Shown here: positions 34,852 to 44,104 of the stretch, piece after piece
Position numbering within the stretch: position 1 is the stretch's first letter
How the letters are laid out: every line of letters begins with the position of its first letter
Origin: Alphaproteobacteria bacterium LSUCC0719
Lineage (GTDB): Bacteria; Pseudomonadota; Alphaproteobacteria; Puniceispirillales; Puniceispirillaceae
Assembly (NCBI GenBank): GCA_040839025.1
Contig: JBFPJN010000001.1
Span: 921,307-985,306 of the forward strand
Direction: 5' to 3'
DNA length: 64,000 nt
Program-made: the position numbers and the translations under genes
The notes under the pieces: generated by a model
Told to the model about the DNA's origin: nothing
Databases searched by the model: none
The model's input: only the letters and a program-made list of their open reading frames with translations

Positions 34852-34953
34852 GAATGGCTCAGCAGAATGAGAGGTCCGGCAGACGGTGCCGCCGGTGGAC
34901 CGAATAATACGACCAATGCGGTAAAACTGCAAAGAAAGCTTGGCAATGGAAAG

Positions 34954-34978
34954 CCCCGGCCAGACAGGCTGGCCGGGG
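34954..34978. terminator. Bidirectional hairpin after amtB
   Basis: CCCCGGCCA (34954-34962) pairs with TGGCCGGGG (34970-34978), loop seven bases. On the plus strand GGTTTTAT follows, on the minus strand CTTTCC. Since amtB reads leftward into it, it most likely ends the glnK-amtB transcript before the ATPase gene. Confidence 0.7.
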
Positions 34979-35005
34979 GGTTTTATGGTCGGGCGAGATG
35001 ATCAT

Positions 35006-35050
35006 GATCACGTTGATCAGGATCACGTCGGTCAGGATCACGTCGGTCAG
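35006..35050. repeat. 15-bp tandem repeat, three copies, directly after amtB
   Basis: The units are GATCACGTTGATCAG (35006-35020) and then two identical GATCACGTCGGTCAG (35021-35035, 35036-35050). The array begins two bases after the amtB stop. It lies between that stop and the terminator hairpin, so it will be in the 3' UTR of the transcript. Adjacent ATCATGATCA suggests an earlier degenerate copy. Confidence 0.85.
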
Positions 35051-35052
35051 GA

Positions 35053-36375
35053 TTACACCTGGCGAGAAAACTCAGGATAGGCTTCCATGCCAAGTTCGGC
35101 GTTATCAAGACCGGCAAGCTCTTCTTCCTCGGTGACACGGATGCCCATTGTCACCTTCAGGATGGTCCAGACGATCCATGAGACGACGAAGGTGAAGACA
35201 CCGACAATCACAATGCCGGTCAGCTGCGTGCCGAACGATGCGTCGGCATTGGTCAGCGCGACCGCCAGCGTGCCCCAGATGCCCGCAATCAGGTGTACCG
35301 GAATGGCGCCGACAACATCGTCGATCTTCAGCTTGTCCAGCATCGGGACGGCAAAGACCACGATCACGCCACCGATACCACCAATCAGGGTTGCAGCACC
35401 AAGCGACGGAGTCAGCGGTTCAGCCGTGATCGACACCAGACCTGCCAGCGCGCCATTCAGCACCATCGTCAGATCGACCTTCTTGTAGAAGACCTGTGTC
35501 AGGATCAGCGCCGCAATCGCACCGCCGGCCGCCGCAGCATTCGTGTTGGCAAAGATGCGCGATACATCCGCAACATCACTGACCGTACCCATGGCAAGCT
35601 GTGAGCCGCCATTGAAGCCGAACCAGCCAAGCCACAGGATGAATGTGCCAAGCGTTGCCAGCGGCAGGTTTGCACCAGGCATTGGAACGACGCGGCCATC
35701 CCTGTACTTCCCGGTCCGTGCACCGAGAACAAGGGCACCGGCCAGCGCCGCCCAACCTCCAACGGAGTGAACGACTGTCGACCCCGCAAAATCAAGAAAG
35801 CCCATCTCGTCGAGGAACCCGCCACCCCATTTCCAGCTTGCCTGGAACGGATAGATGACGGCGGTCAGGATGAGTGTGAACAGCAGAAACGGCCACAGCT
35901 TGATACGCTCGGCAACCGTTCCCGAGACGATCGATGCCGTCGCGGCACAGAACATCAGCTGGAAGAAGTAGTCCGACGCCGTCGCGGCATATGACAGATC
36001 GTCGGCGGCCTCGGGCGCGACGCCGACAGCCTCCATCGCCGCAACACCGATGACGCCCGACAGGATTCCGTCAACCGACCAGGTGCCAAGCGGATACATC
36101 AGATTGTAGCCGATCAGATAATAGCCGACTGCGGCAATCGAAAAGAGCGCCACGTTCTTGGTCAGCTGGGTGGTGGTGTTCTTGGCCCGCACAAGACCCG
36201 CCTCGAGCATGCAGAAGCCGCAGGCCATGAACATGACCAGCACACCGCCGATCAGGAACAACAGCGAGTTCAGGATAAAGACACCATGTTCCGGCACGTC
36301 CTGTGCCAGTGCCGGTGTGGCCAGCATCGCGCCAGCGGCGGCGATTGCCAGAACAGAGGAAACGGATTTCAACAT
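35053..36375 (-). CDS. amtB: Ammonium transporter
   Basis: This 440-residue protein has a cleavable signal (ends ATPALAQ) followed by 11 membrane helices. Family marks are GFCMLEAGLVRAKN, the signature DFAGSTVVHSVGGWAALAGA with the first conserved pore His, and HLIAGIWGTLAVAL with the second. The C-terminal cytoplasmic tail (VTEEEELAGLDNAELGMEAY) is the usual PII-interaction region. It lies 18 bases after glnK in the same operon, so uptake of ammonium is coupled to nitrogen sensing. Confidence 0.96.
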   Translation of the reverse strand: MLKSVSSVLAIAAAGAMLATPALAQDVPEHGVFILNSLLFLIGGVLVMFMACGFCMLEAGLVRAKNTTTQLTKNVALFSIAAVGYYLIGYNLMYPLGTWSVDGILSGVIGVAAMEAVGVAPEAADDLSYAATASDYFFQLMFCAATASIVSGTVAERIKLWPFLLFTLILTAVIYPFQASWKWGGGFLDEMGFLDFAGSTVVHSVGGWAALAGALVLGARTGKYRDGRVVPMPGANLPLATLGTFILWLGWFGFNGGSQLAMGTVSDVADVSRIFANTNAAAAGGAIAALILTQVFYKKVDLTMVLNGALAGLVSITAEPLTPSLGAATLIGGIGGVIVVFAVPMLDKLKIDDVVGAIPVHLIAGIWGTLAVALTNADASFGTQLTGIVIVGVFTFVVSWIVWTILKVTMGIRVTEEEELAGLDNAELGMEAYPEFSRQV

Positions 36376-36393
36376 TGGGAAAACTCCTTGGTC

Positions 36394-36732
36394 TTACAGC
36401 GCCGCAACGCCAGCTTCGCCCGTGCGGATCCGCAGGGCTGATTCGAGGTCCAGAACGAACACCTTGCCGTCGCCGATCTTGCCCGACTCGGCGGCGCCCT
36501 TGATGGCGTCACAGGCCGCTTCGACCATGTCCGCGCCAACGGCGATTTCGATCTTCACTTTCGGCAGGAAATTCACGGTGTATTCGGAGCCACGATAGAC
36601 TTCGGTCTTGCCTTTCTGACGCCCATATCCCTGAACTTCCGATGTGGTCAGCCCCTCGATGCCAATTGCCACCAGGGCTTCATGCACGGCGGCAAGGCGA
36701 CCGGGTTGAATGATTGCCACGATATATTTCAT
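36394..36732 (-). CDS. glnK: PII nitrogen regulatory protein
   Basis: This is a 112-residue PII protein from the ATG at 36732 (MKYIVAIIQPG). The T-loop carries Tyr51 in EVYRGSEYTVNF, the uridylylation site. The B-loop is IGDGKVFVLDLE, and the C-loop contains RIRTGE. It senses 2-oxoglutarate and ATP/ADP, blocks AmtB when nitrogen is sufficient and modulates GlnE, also encoded in this window. The open frame up to 36816 is not part of the family. Confidence 0.96.
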   Translation of the reverse strand: MKYIVAIIQPGRLAAVHEALVAIGIEGLTTSEVQGYGRQKGKTEVYRGSEYTVNFLPKVKIEIAVGADMVEAACDAIKGAAESGKIGDGKVFVLDLESALRIRTGEAGVAAL

Positions 36733-36858
36733 AGTCCGTCCTTCCTTTGCGCTGCCGCCATCACGGTTCCATGCGACAGGTCTGTTGATGGCTGGCCCGC
36801 GGGAGGGGTGCGGCACCAGCCATCTGTGATGCGGTGGTGGTATCAGGACTGGGCGAAA

Positions 36859-36901
36859 TGCAATTCTGCTAATTTTGCAGGTAAGCAGTGCAATTTTTGC
36901 A
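36859..36901. promoter_or_regulatory. TGCAA/TTGCA dyads between glnK and the LysR gene
   Basis: TGCAA (36859-36863) faces TTGCA (36874-36878), and a compact palindrome TGCAATTTTTGCA lies at 36889-36901. They lie in the 220-base divergent region, 52 bases before the LysR start. Such dyads suit a LysR-type recognition and activation pair; they may control the LysR gene itself and possibly glnK. Confidence 0.45.
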
Positions 36902-36952
36902 TCACGCTGCTATAGGAAGCCACGCGTTACCGATGCTGTGGAGTTTCTGACC

Positions 36953-37900
36953 ATGCGGTTCATGACCAGCCTGAGATTCATCGATGTGGTTGCCCGAGAG
37001 GGATCAATTCGCAAGGCGGCCGACAAACTGGCCATCACCTCGACGGCGCTGAACAGGCGCATCCTGCAAATAGAGGACGAAATCGGCCAGCCACTGTTCG
37101 AAAGGCTGCCTGGCGGGGTGCGGCTGAATACAGCCGGCGAAATCTTCGTGCAGCATATTCGCTCGCAATTCGCCGATCTGGCGCGGGTGCAGTCGCAGAT
37201 TGCCGATCTCAGCGGCATTCGGCGCGGCCATGTCCAGATCGCCAGTGGTGCCGATGCGCTGCGACGGCTGCTGCCGGAAACCATTGCCGCCTACCGCGCC
37301 GAACACCCCGCCGTCAGCTTCAATCTGGCCCGCTGTTACGGCGAAGAGGCCGAAGCCCGGCTGTTTTCCCTCGACGCCGACATTGCGCTGATCTTTGCCC
37401 CGATCCGGGCCGCGCATGTCCATGTCGCGGCAACGCTTCGCCAGCAGATCCACTGTGTGATGCCGACCGATCACAGGCTGGCCGGACGCGAGATGATCCG
37501 GCTGCGGGATCTGGCCGGCGAGCGGCTGGTTCTGCCAACCGCACAAAGTGGTGTGCGCCAACTTCTGGATAGCGGGTTGCTGCGGCGGAATGTCGATATG
37601 GAGGTGGTCCTGGAATCGGACAGTTTCGAATTCATGCAGAATTTTCTGCATTTCGAATCATCGATCTTCTTTCAAATCCCCATCGCCATAGCTGCTACCG
37701 AGGCTGGCGGGGTCGGCGACCGGACGTCTGAATTCGACCCGCGCCTTGTCGCGCGGCCGATCGACCCCGCCGATGTGCCGGTGGGAACGCTTCATATCTG
37801 CCATCTGAAGGGGCGCGTGCTTCCCGTGGCGGCGGCAAAGTTCCTCGATGACATCATCACCAGGCTTCGCACAACCTACAGCGACGATGTGGACCAGTAG
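36953..37900 (+). CDS. LysR-family transcriptional regulator
   Basis: The protein has 315 residues from ATG 36953 (MRFMTSLRFIDVV). The N-terminal winged HTH reads GSIRKAADKLAITSTALNRRILQIED and FERLPGGVRL, and the rest is a two-lobed inducer domain. It is divergent from glnK-amtB and upstream of carbonic anhydrase on the same strand with a 51-base gap. Either set could be its target; the ligand is unknown. Confidence 0.9.
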   Translation: MRFMTSLRFIDVVAREGSIRKAADKLAITSTALNRRILQIEDEIGQPLFERLPGGVRLNTAGEIFVQHIRSQFADLARVQSQIADLSGIRRGHVQIASGADALRRLLPETIAAYRAEHPAVSFNLARCYGEEAEARLFSLDADIALIFAPIRAAHVHVAATLRQQIHCVMPTDHRLAGREMIRLRDLAGERLVLPTAQSGVRQLLDSGLLRRNVDMEVVLESDSFEFMQNFLHFESSIFFQIPIAIAATEAGGVGDRTSEFDPRLVARPIDPADVPVGTLHICHLKGRVLPVAAAKFLDDIITRLRTTYSDDVDQ

Positions 37901-37951
37901 ATTTTCGCGCCCATGCGCTGTAGAAAGGGAGAACAGGAAAAGAGGACTGCC

Positions 37952-38608
37952 ATGACGATCGGATTGCCGCTGCCCCCTTATTTCGTGCAGCGCTATGAAG
38001 GATGGAAAGCGACAAAATTCATCGAAAACAAGGTGTGGTACAAACATCTTGCCGAAGATGGACAGCATCCGCGCGCGATGATCATCTCATGCTGCGACAG
38101 CCGTGTGCATGTCACCTCGATCTTCGGCTCGGACACGGGCGAGTTCTTCATTCACCGCAATGTCGCCAATCTGGTACCGCCCTACAACCCGGACGGCGAT
38201 CACCACGGCACCTCGGCGGCGCTGGAATATGCCGTCTGCGCGTTGAAGGTATCGCATGTGATCATTGTTGGCCATTCAAGCTGCGGCGGGATCAATGGCT
38301 GTTTCCGGATGTGCAACGGCGATGCGCCGGAGCTTGAGGAACGGTCGAGCTTTGTTGGCCGCTGGATGGACATTCTCCGCCCGGCCTATGACCGTGTTGT
38401 CGGCAAGGGCAACGAAACCGACCAGATCGCCGCGCTGGAACGCGAGGGGATTGTGGAATCGATGCACAATCTGATGGGCTTTCCCTTTGTTCGCGAAGCG
38501 GTCGAGGCGGAAACGCTGTCGATCCACGGTCTGTGGAACAATATCGGCGAAGGCAGCCTGTTCTATTACAACGGCACCGATTTCGAACCCGTCAGCAAAT
38601 CCGCCTGA
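37952..38608 (+). CDS. Beta-class carbonic anhydrase
   Basis: This 218-residue zinc enzyme interconverts CO2 and bicarbonate. The ligand set is complete: Cys47 and the Asp49-Arg51 dyad in CCDSR, His108 and Cys111 in GHSSCGG. The start at 37952 has AGAGGA upstream, and the earlier in-frame ATG lacks one. It may share a transcript with the LysR gene before it. Confidence 0.94.
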   Translation: MTIGLPLPPYFVQRYEGWKATKFIENKVWYKHLAEDGQHPRAMIISCCDSRVHVTSIFGSDTGEFFIHRNVANLVPPYNPDGDHHGTSAALEYAVCALKVSHVIIVGHSSCGGINGCFRMCNGDAPELEERSSFVGRWMDILRPAYDRVVGKGNETDQIAALEREGIVESMHNLMGFPFVREAVEAETLSIHGLWNNIGEGSLFYYNGTDFEPVSKSA

Positions 38609-38755
38609 CAATCCCCACACAAACCTTGCGCGCAACAGCGTTGTCGCGTCGCCACTTTCATGCCATGCTCACCCCGTGACATTCTGCCACAGGCGCCGTC
38701 ATGGGCTGACCACAGGCCTGACAAGACTGCGCCCCGGCAACAGCGGAGGGATGGC

Positions 38756-38956
38756 ATGGATACGGTATTGGTTGGCGGCGGCGGATTTCTTCTGGCGGCG
38801 GGGATCATATTCCTCGCCATCGACAAGATTGGCAAATCCGACATGGCCGATCGCCGGAAACGGTTGCTGATCTATGCCCTGCTTGCCGCGCTGATCGCGC
38901 TGACAATTGGCATCTTCCACTGGCATCGCGCCGTCTATCTGGCTGCCAACGCCTGA
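38756..38956 (+). CDS. Small membrane protein
   Basis: This 66-residue protein has two hydrophobic segments (about 4-23 and 39-55) separated by a basic loop (KSDMADRRKRL). GCGGAGGG lies before ATG 38756. No family is recognised. It converges tightly on the cupin gene (3-base gap). Confidence 0.55.
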   Translation: MDTVLVGGGGFLLAAGIIFLAIDKIGKSDMADRRKRLLIYALLAALIALTIGIFHWHRAVYLAANA

Positions 38957-38959
38957 CGT

Positions 38960-39433
38960 TCAATCGCCCGATTTTGGATAAGGCGTGCCGTCCCCCCGGA
39001 CGAAGCGCCTGACATCGTCACGTATCTCCAAACGGAGGTCGACATCCGGATAATGCACCGTCTCGACATCGTCACGGGTACCGATTTCAAACAGCACCGC
39101 AGCTTCATCGCCGCGGTTCTCGATGGCGTGACCGTTCGCGACACCGGCCTTGAACCCGGCGCAGTCACCGGCACGAAGCAGCGTCTCTCCATCCTCTTCA
39201 CGCAGCACCACCTCGCCCGAGATCACGATCACGAATTCATCATCAACCTCATGCCAATGCCGAAGTGCAGTCTTTGACTGTGGCGGCAGGACAACACGGT
39301 TGATTCCCATTTTGGCAAGACCGGCCGCGTCGCCAACACGCTGCTGCTCATAACCCGCCGTCTCGCCGGTATAGGGTTCGGGATAGCCGCGGCGGCCCTG
39401 AACCGGGACGTCCTGAAGGTTGATTTTTGGCAT
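38960..39433 (-). CDS. Cupin-domain protein
   Basis: The protein has 157 residues from ATG 39433, which AGGAG precedes. The cupin core shows HWHEVDDEFVIVISGEVVL and, in motif 2, GVANGHAIENRGDE. The outer strands VLFEIGTRDDVETVHYPDVD are typical of cupin proteins annotated as possible sugar-phosphate or mannose-6-phosphate isomerase-like. The function remains unknown. The long open frame to 39658 is an artefact. Confidence 0.85.
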   Translation of the reverse strand: MPKINLQDVPVQGRRGYPEPYTGETAGYEQQRVGDAAGLAKMGINRVVLPPQSKTALRHWHEVDDEFVIVISGEVVLREEDGETLLRAGDCAGFKAGVANGHAIENRGDEAAVLFEIGTRDDVETVHYPDVDLRLEIRDDVRRFVRGDGTPYPKSGD

Positions 39434-39473
39434 GTGCTGCTCCTGTTGACGAATTCGGTAACCATAACACCAT

Positions 39474-40367
39474 TTAATCCGGCACACCGAAAATCCAGCC
39501 TTCACTGGCGGCGGCCGGTCTTGTCCAGCTATCCGCCCTGCCCGCGAACCAGCGCAGGGCAGCGGCCGAAATGATGGCGTCCGCCTCGTCGGCATCGGCC
39601 CCGCGCGGCGCGAAATCGGGCCCGACACCGGCACTGTCATAGGCGGCAAGCGCCGCATTCATGAAGGCCGGGTCGGCGGCGGCATTCCTGGCCGGGTTGA
39701 AGCCGGCAAGATGGAAATAATAGCTTGGAAAGATTTCCACCAGCACCATCGCCAATCCACCCGTCCTTGGCGGATCAACCGGATCAAAGGGCCAGACGGC
39801 GAGGCGCGGCCCCAGCGCACCCCGCAACGCCTGGATCAACCGCATACCGGCCATCGAACCTGTGGCAACATTGTCCGCCCCAATGGCCTTGAAGGTCGGT
39901 GACGGTGCCCGCGCCGAGGCCCGCGCCGCCAGTTCGGTCACCCGCCGGCGGCTGCGGTAGCGCGGTGCGCGGTGGTGGCGCGGCGACAGATAGTAATCGG
40001 CAAGCCCCGGTGCCGAAAACATCGCCCCGCCATACAGATGCGGATCAGCACGGCATTCGGCTTCGACCCGTGCCCACAGCGCCGCCGGGTCACACGGAGA
40101 GTCAGCAAGCCCCGGATAATAGGCCCCTTCATCGATGAAGGGATGGGCAAAGGCAAAATCAATCCCGACAAGAACCGGTGCCTCGCATGTGTCCGCCACC
40201 TCGCCCAGCAGCCAGTCACAGACCGCCTCGCGGCCCCAATGCCGCCCGTCGGCAGGAAATATGGTTGCGGGTGCGCCATGTCCGGGACCGGCCCGTGCGA
40301 CCTGGATTCCGGGCTGGCGCGGCCCACGCGCGCCCGACCAGTCGATGCCAATGAAACCGCGGAACAA
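39474..40367 (-). CDS. DUF429-like predicted RNase H-fold protein
   Basis: This 297-residue soluble protein has acidic motifs spaced as in RNase H-like folds: GIDWSGA at the N-terminus, VGIDFAFAHP (about 69), VEIFPSYYF (about 205) and DADEADAIISAAAL near the C-terminus. These match the DUF429 group of predicted nucleases. The substrate is unknown. It is three bases downstream of pgi in the same direction and is presumably co-transcribed. Confidence 0.65.
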   Translation of the reverse strand: MFRGFIGIDWSGARGPRQPGIQVARAGPGHGAPATIFPADGRHWGREAVCDWLLGEVADTCEAPVLVGIDFAFAHPFIDEGAYYPGLADSPCDPAALWARVEAECRADPHLYGGAMFSAPGLADYYLSPRHHRAPRYRSRRRVTELAARASARAPSPTFKAIGADNVATGSMAGMRLIQALRGALGPRLAVWPFDPVDPPRTGGLAMVLVEIFPSYYFHLAGFNPARNAAADPAFMNAALAAYDSAGVGPDFAPRGADADEADAIISAAALRWFAGRADSWTRPAAASEGWIFGVPD

Positions 40368-40370
40368 GGA

Positions 40371-41885
40371 TCAGCCGTCAGATGGATCCGGCATGCGCGC
40401 CAGAAGCGCGGCCGCTGTCACGCTCAACCCGTCGGCGCTCGCCTCGCCGGCCAGAACCGCTTCGGCCTGTTTGGCCATCACCTTGCCAAGTTCGACCCCC
40501 CACTGATCAAAGCTGTTGACTCCCCAGACAAAGCCGCTGACCACCGTCACATGCTCGTAAAGGGCAAGCAGCCTGCCAAGCGCAAAGGGCGTGGTGGCAT
40601 CCCAGCTGATGATGGTCGATGGCCGGTCACCGGCAAAATGCCGGTGTGGTTCGGCGCTGTTGGGGCTGCCGATGGCCAGCGCCTCGGCCTGTGCCACCGC
40701 ATTGGCAACCAGCACCCGGTGACTTGCCGCCCAGTCACCGGCAAGCTGCAGCCCCGACGGCTGCAGCGGCACAAGAATGTCCAGCGGCACGATATCATAC
40801 CCCTGATGCAGGGCCTGGAAGAAACTGTGCTGACACCCGGTGCCGGCCGTCCCCCAGATGACCGGCGTGGTGGCGTAGTCGATGGACTCGCCCATCGCCG
40901 TCACCGACTTGCCGTTGGATTCCATCTCCAGCTGCTGCGCCCATGCCGGCACCAGATGCAGCCGCTGGTCATAGGGCATGATGCCATGCGTCGCACAGCC
41001 CATGAAATTGCGGTTCCAGACCCGAAGCAACCCCAGCAGCACAGGCAGGTTTTCAGCATGCGACGCGGTACGGAAGTGATCATCCATCGCCGCCGCGCCA
41101 GCCAGCATCTCGGCAAAGCAGGCCGGCCCCAGATCAATCATCACCGGCAGACCAACCGCCGACCACAGCGAATAGCGCCCGCCGACACCCTGGTCGAAAT
41201 CAAAGATATGGTCCGGGTCGATCCCCCAGTCACGCGCCACCTGCGGTGCTGCGGTTACCGCCGCCATGCTGCCGGCACCGGGCGCGCCAAGCCATTCCCG
41301 CGCCAGCGCCGCATTGCGCATCGTCTCTGCCGTTGTGAAGGTCTTCGACGTCACGATGATCATGGTCCGGGACGGGTCGCATGATACCAGCACATCATGA
41401 AGATGGCTTGGATCGACATTCGATACATAATGCACACGCGGCCCGCTGGCATGCCCTGCCAGCGCGGCGCTGACCATTGCCGGCCCCAGATCGGACCCGC
41501 CAATGCCGATATTCACCACATCGGCAACATCAGCCTTGCGCACCGTCTCGGCAAAGGCAGACAATCGTGCAAATTCCGCGCTGTTGCGGCGTTCAGCGGC
41601 GCGCTGCGCCATATGGACGACGGCGCGATCCTCGGACCGGTTGACCCGCTCGCCGGCAAACAGGGCGGCAATGCTTGCCTCGAGCCCGGTCTGTGTTGCC
41701 AGATCAAGCAGACAGCGCATCGTGTGCGCCGTTACCTTCTGCCGCGACAGGTCGACCCGCAGATCGCCCATCTCATGGACAAGACCCTGCGCACGCCCGG
41801 CATCGCCAAGCAGATCGCGAAGATGAATCTTGTGAAGTGCGGCAGCCTCGTCCCGAAGCATGGCAGCGGCGTTTGTTGACAGCAT
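40371..41885 (-). CDS. pgi: Glucose-6-phosphate isomerase
   Basis: The enzyme has 504 residues from ATG 41885, with AGGGG upstream, and interconverts glucose-6-P and fructose-6-P. Typical stretches are GIGGSDLGPAMVSAAL, TSKTFTTAETM, GGRYSLWSAVGLP and the C-terminal GVNSFDQWGVELGK. It is shorter than E. coli Pgi (549), with most of the loss near the N-terminus. No fructose-bisphosphatase or kinase genes lie next to it. Confidence 0.95.
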   Translation of the reverse strand: MLSTNAAAMLRDEAAALHKIHLRDLLGDAGRAQGLVHEMGDLRVDLSRQKVTAHTMRCLLDLATQTGLEASIAALFAGERVNRSEDRAVVHMAQRAAERRNSAEFARLSAFAETVRKADVADVVNIGIGGSDLGPAMVSAALAGHASGPRVHYVSNVDPSHLHDVLVSCDPSRTMIIVTSKTFTTAETMRNAALAREWLGAPGAGSMAAVTAAPQVARDWGIDPDHIFDFDQGVGGRYSLWSAVGLPVMIDLGPACFAEMLAGAAAMDDHFRTASHAENLPVLLGLLRVWNRNFMGCATHGIMPYDQRLHLVPAWAQQLEMESNGKSVTAMGESIDYATTPVIWGTAGTGCQHSFFQALHQGYDIVPLDILVPLQPSGLQLAGDWAASHRVLVANAVAQAEALAIGSPNSAEPHRHFAGDRPSTIISWDATTPFALGRLLALYEHVTVVSGFVWGVNSFDQWGVELGKVMAKQAEAVLAGEASADGLSVTAAALLARMPDPSDG

Positions 41886-42029
41886 ATCCCCTGATCCCGG
41901 CTGGTGATTTGCCGACACCATACCCATATCCGGATGACGGCGCCAGCAGGGCAATCGATGCCGGAGAAATTCATGCCAGTACCCTGTTGATGGAATGATC
42001 CACACCGGGGCGGATTACGGAACAGGTTC

Positions 42030-43001
42030 ATGTCTTCACCACATTCCTTCGACATCCTTATCATCGGCAGCGGTATGGCGGGGCTTGCCGCCGCGCGCCG
42101 CGCGCGTGCTGCGGGGCGCTCGCTCTGTATCTTCGACAAGGGACGGCGCATCGGTGGCCGGGTATCGACCCGCCGGGCCGACGGCTTCACCTTCAATCAC
42201 GGTGCCCAGTTCCTGACGGCGCGGCACCCCGATTTCATTGCCGCCTGCGAAACAGCCACGGCAGACGGCGCGCTTGTGCCCTGGCAGGTTGCTGGCCGAA
42301 ATGCCTTCTGCGGCGCGCCGACGATGCGTGACCTTCCCGCCCATCTTGGCGCGGGTCACACCATCCACCAGCAGGTCGAGATCACCGCGATCACACGTGA
42401 CGGCGGGGTGGTGACGCTTCATGACAAGAACGGGCCGGTGGCACAGGCACGTCAGATACTGGTTACCGCCCCGGCCCCACAGACGGCACGCCTTCTTGAA
42501 TCCGTTGCCCCGGAACTGGCCACCACCGCGCGCAGTGCGGTCTACGCACCCTGCTGGACCGGCATGTTTGGGTTTGCCGACGCCTCGCTGGCCAGCATGG
42601 CAGACCCGGTGAGCGCCAAGAGCGGGCCGGTCGGATGGGCATGCTGGGAAAGTCAGCGTCCCGGCGGCACCGACCAGCCCGGCGCCGCGCTGACCGTACA
42701 GGGCGCGCCGGACTGGAGCGAAACGGAACTGGAAGGCGAGGCCGACCAGATTGCCGGACGTCTGTTGGCAGCCTGGCAGGAGACAACCGGAACATCACTG
42801 CCGGCACCGGACTATATGGCCGCGCACAGATGGCGCTTTGCCAGAGTTGTGCAAGCGGCATCACCGGATGCGCCCCGTCATTCGGCCGATGGCATGATCG
42901 GCATTGCCGGTGACTGGGTGGCCGGTGCCCGTGTCGAGGATGCCTTTCTGTCGGGCCATCATGCGATGGAATCACTGCTTGCGATGCGGTCCGGGGCCTG
43001 A
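42030..43001 (+). CDS. FAD-dependent oxidoreductase, renalase/amine-oxidase-like
   Basis: This 323-residue flavoprotein has an N-terminal dinucleotide fold IIGSGMAGLAAARR, followed by KGRRIGGRVSTRR and GFTFNHGAQFLTA, the pattern of bacterial renalase-like NAD(P)/FAD proteins. The C-terminal FAD contact is GIAGDWVAGARVEDAFLSG. In the family, renalases oxidise misformed reduced nicotinamides. Whether this member does so is inference. It diverges from pgi. Confidence 0.88.
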   Translation: MSSPHSFDILIIGSGMAGLAAARRARAAGRSLCIFDKGRRIGGRVSTRRADGFTFNHGAQFLTARHPDFIAACETATADGALVPWQVAGRNAFCGAPTMRDLPAHLGAGHTIHQQVEITAITRDGGVVTLHDKNGPVAQARQILVTAPAPQTARLLESVAPELATTARSAVYAPCWTGMFGFADASLASMADPVSAKSGPVGWACWESQRPGGTDQPGAALTVQGAPDWSETELEGEADQIAGRLLAAWQETTGTSLPAPDYMAAHRWRFARVVQAASPDAPRHSADGMIGIAGDWVAGARVEDAFLSGHHAMESLLAMRSGA

Positions 43002-43111
43002 TCAGCGCGCTTGTCGCCGCCGGATATTACCTGTAATGCAGACAGCATGTCGCTGCGGGCGCACCAGCCCCACAGCTGTCTCGTCATCCCTCTGTCAACC
43101 CCGTCACCCAA

Positions 43112-44056
43112 ATGTCCGTCGTTCTCAACCTGACCATCCCCTTCTTCGCGCTGATCTTTCTCGGCATGTTCTGCCGGGCGATCGGCTTCGTCGACGAACG
43201 CGATGCCAGGATGATGGCGAAATATGCCTTCTTCATCGCGATGCCGACGATGGTGTTTGTGAAGATCGGCGCGGGCAGTGCGCTGGATTTCCTGAATTGG
43301 GGGTTCATCTGGCGGTATGAGCTGGCGACCGCCATTGTCTTCATCATGTCGGCACTTGTTGCCCGGCCACTCTTTTCACTGTCCCGGCTGGAAAGCGGCA
43401 TTTTCGGGCTGAACGCCGCCTATCCCAATTATGGCTATATCGGCGTACCCCTGGCCATTCTTGCGCTTGGCGATGCTGCAGCGCTGCCACTTGCCCTGAT
43501 CCTGGCGATGGATACGGTTGTCCTTCTGGTGCTGACAGGCTGGTTTGCGACATCGAATACCGACGCCGGCGGAGGGGCGATTGGCAGAACCCTGTGGAAG
43601 GCCCTTGCCACCGTCGCCAAGAATCCGCTGCTGATCTCGGCGGTGCTGGGCCTGGCCTACGCGGCAGGCGACGTGCCGACACCGGGCATGCTGGCCACGC
43701 TTCTGGACATGATTGCGGACTCGGCAGCCCCGGTGGCGCTGTTTGCGCTTGGTGCGACGGTCTATGGCCAGCCGCTGAAGAACGCCATTGGCGAGCTGAC
43801 CGCAATCAGTGTGGCGCGGCTGATCATCCATCCATTGCTGATGGCGGCGCTGTTTCTGCTGCTTCCCGGTGTCGATCCGCTGTGGATCAAGGCAGCGCTG
43901 CTGTCGGCCTGCCTGCCTGTGGCAGCGAATGTGTTCGTGCTGTCGGATCATTATGGCGGCTATACCGGACGCAGCGCCTCGGCCATTCTGATGACCACCA
44001 TTCTGGCCAGCATCACCGTGCCGGTTGCGCTCTACATCATCATGAAGGTGGTGTGA
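43112..44056 (+). CDS. AEC-family (auxin efflux carrier) transporter
   Basis: This 314-residue inner-membrane protein has about 10 helices. Family marks include FGLNAAYPNYGYIGVPLAI in the first half and LFALGATVYG and CLPVAANVFVLSDHYG in the second. AEC proteins export or exchange organic acids such as malate. The start is one of several candidates near 43112 and has no clear ribosome site. Confidence 0.9.
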   Translation: MSVVLNLTIPFFALIFLGMFCRAIGFVDERDARMMAKYAFFIAMPTMVFVKIGAGSALDFLNWGFIWRYELATAIVFIMSALVARPLFSLSRLESGIFGLNAAYPNYGYIGVPLAILALGDAAALPLALILAMDTVVLLVLTGWFATSNTDAGGGAIGRTLWKALATVAKNPLLISAVLGLAYAAGDVPTPGMLATLLDMIADSAAPVALFALGATVYGQPLKNAIGELTAISVARLIIHPLLMAALFLLLPGVDPLWIKAALLSACLPVAANVFVLSDHYGGYTGRSASAILMTTILASITVPVALYIIMKVV

Positions 44057-44104
44057 GCGGAACCCGGCAGCGATGCCAGCAGCAGATCAGACCATATACC
44101 GGCG

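Noticed and set aside
35006..35050. The tandem repeats after amtB as a CRISPR-like array
   Set aside because: Units are directly adjacent without spacers and only 15 bases long; no cas genes in the window.
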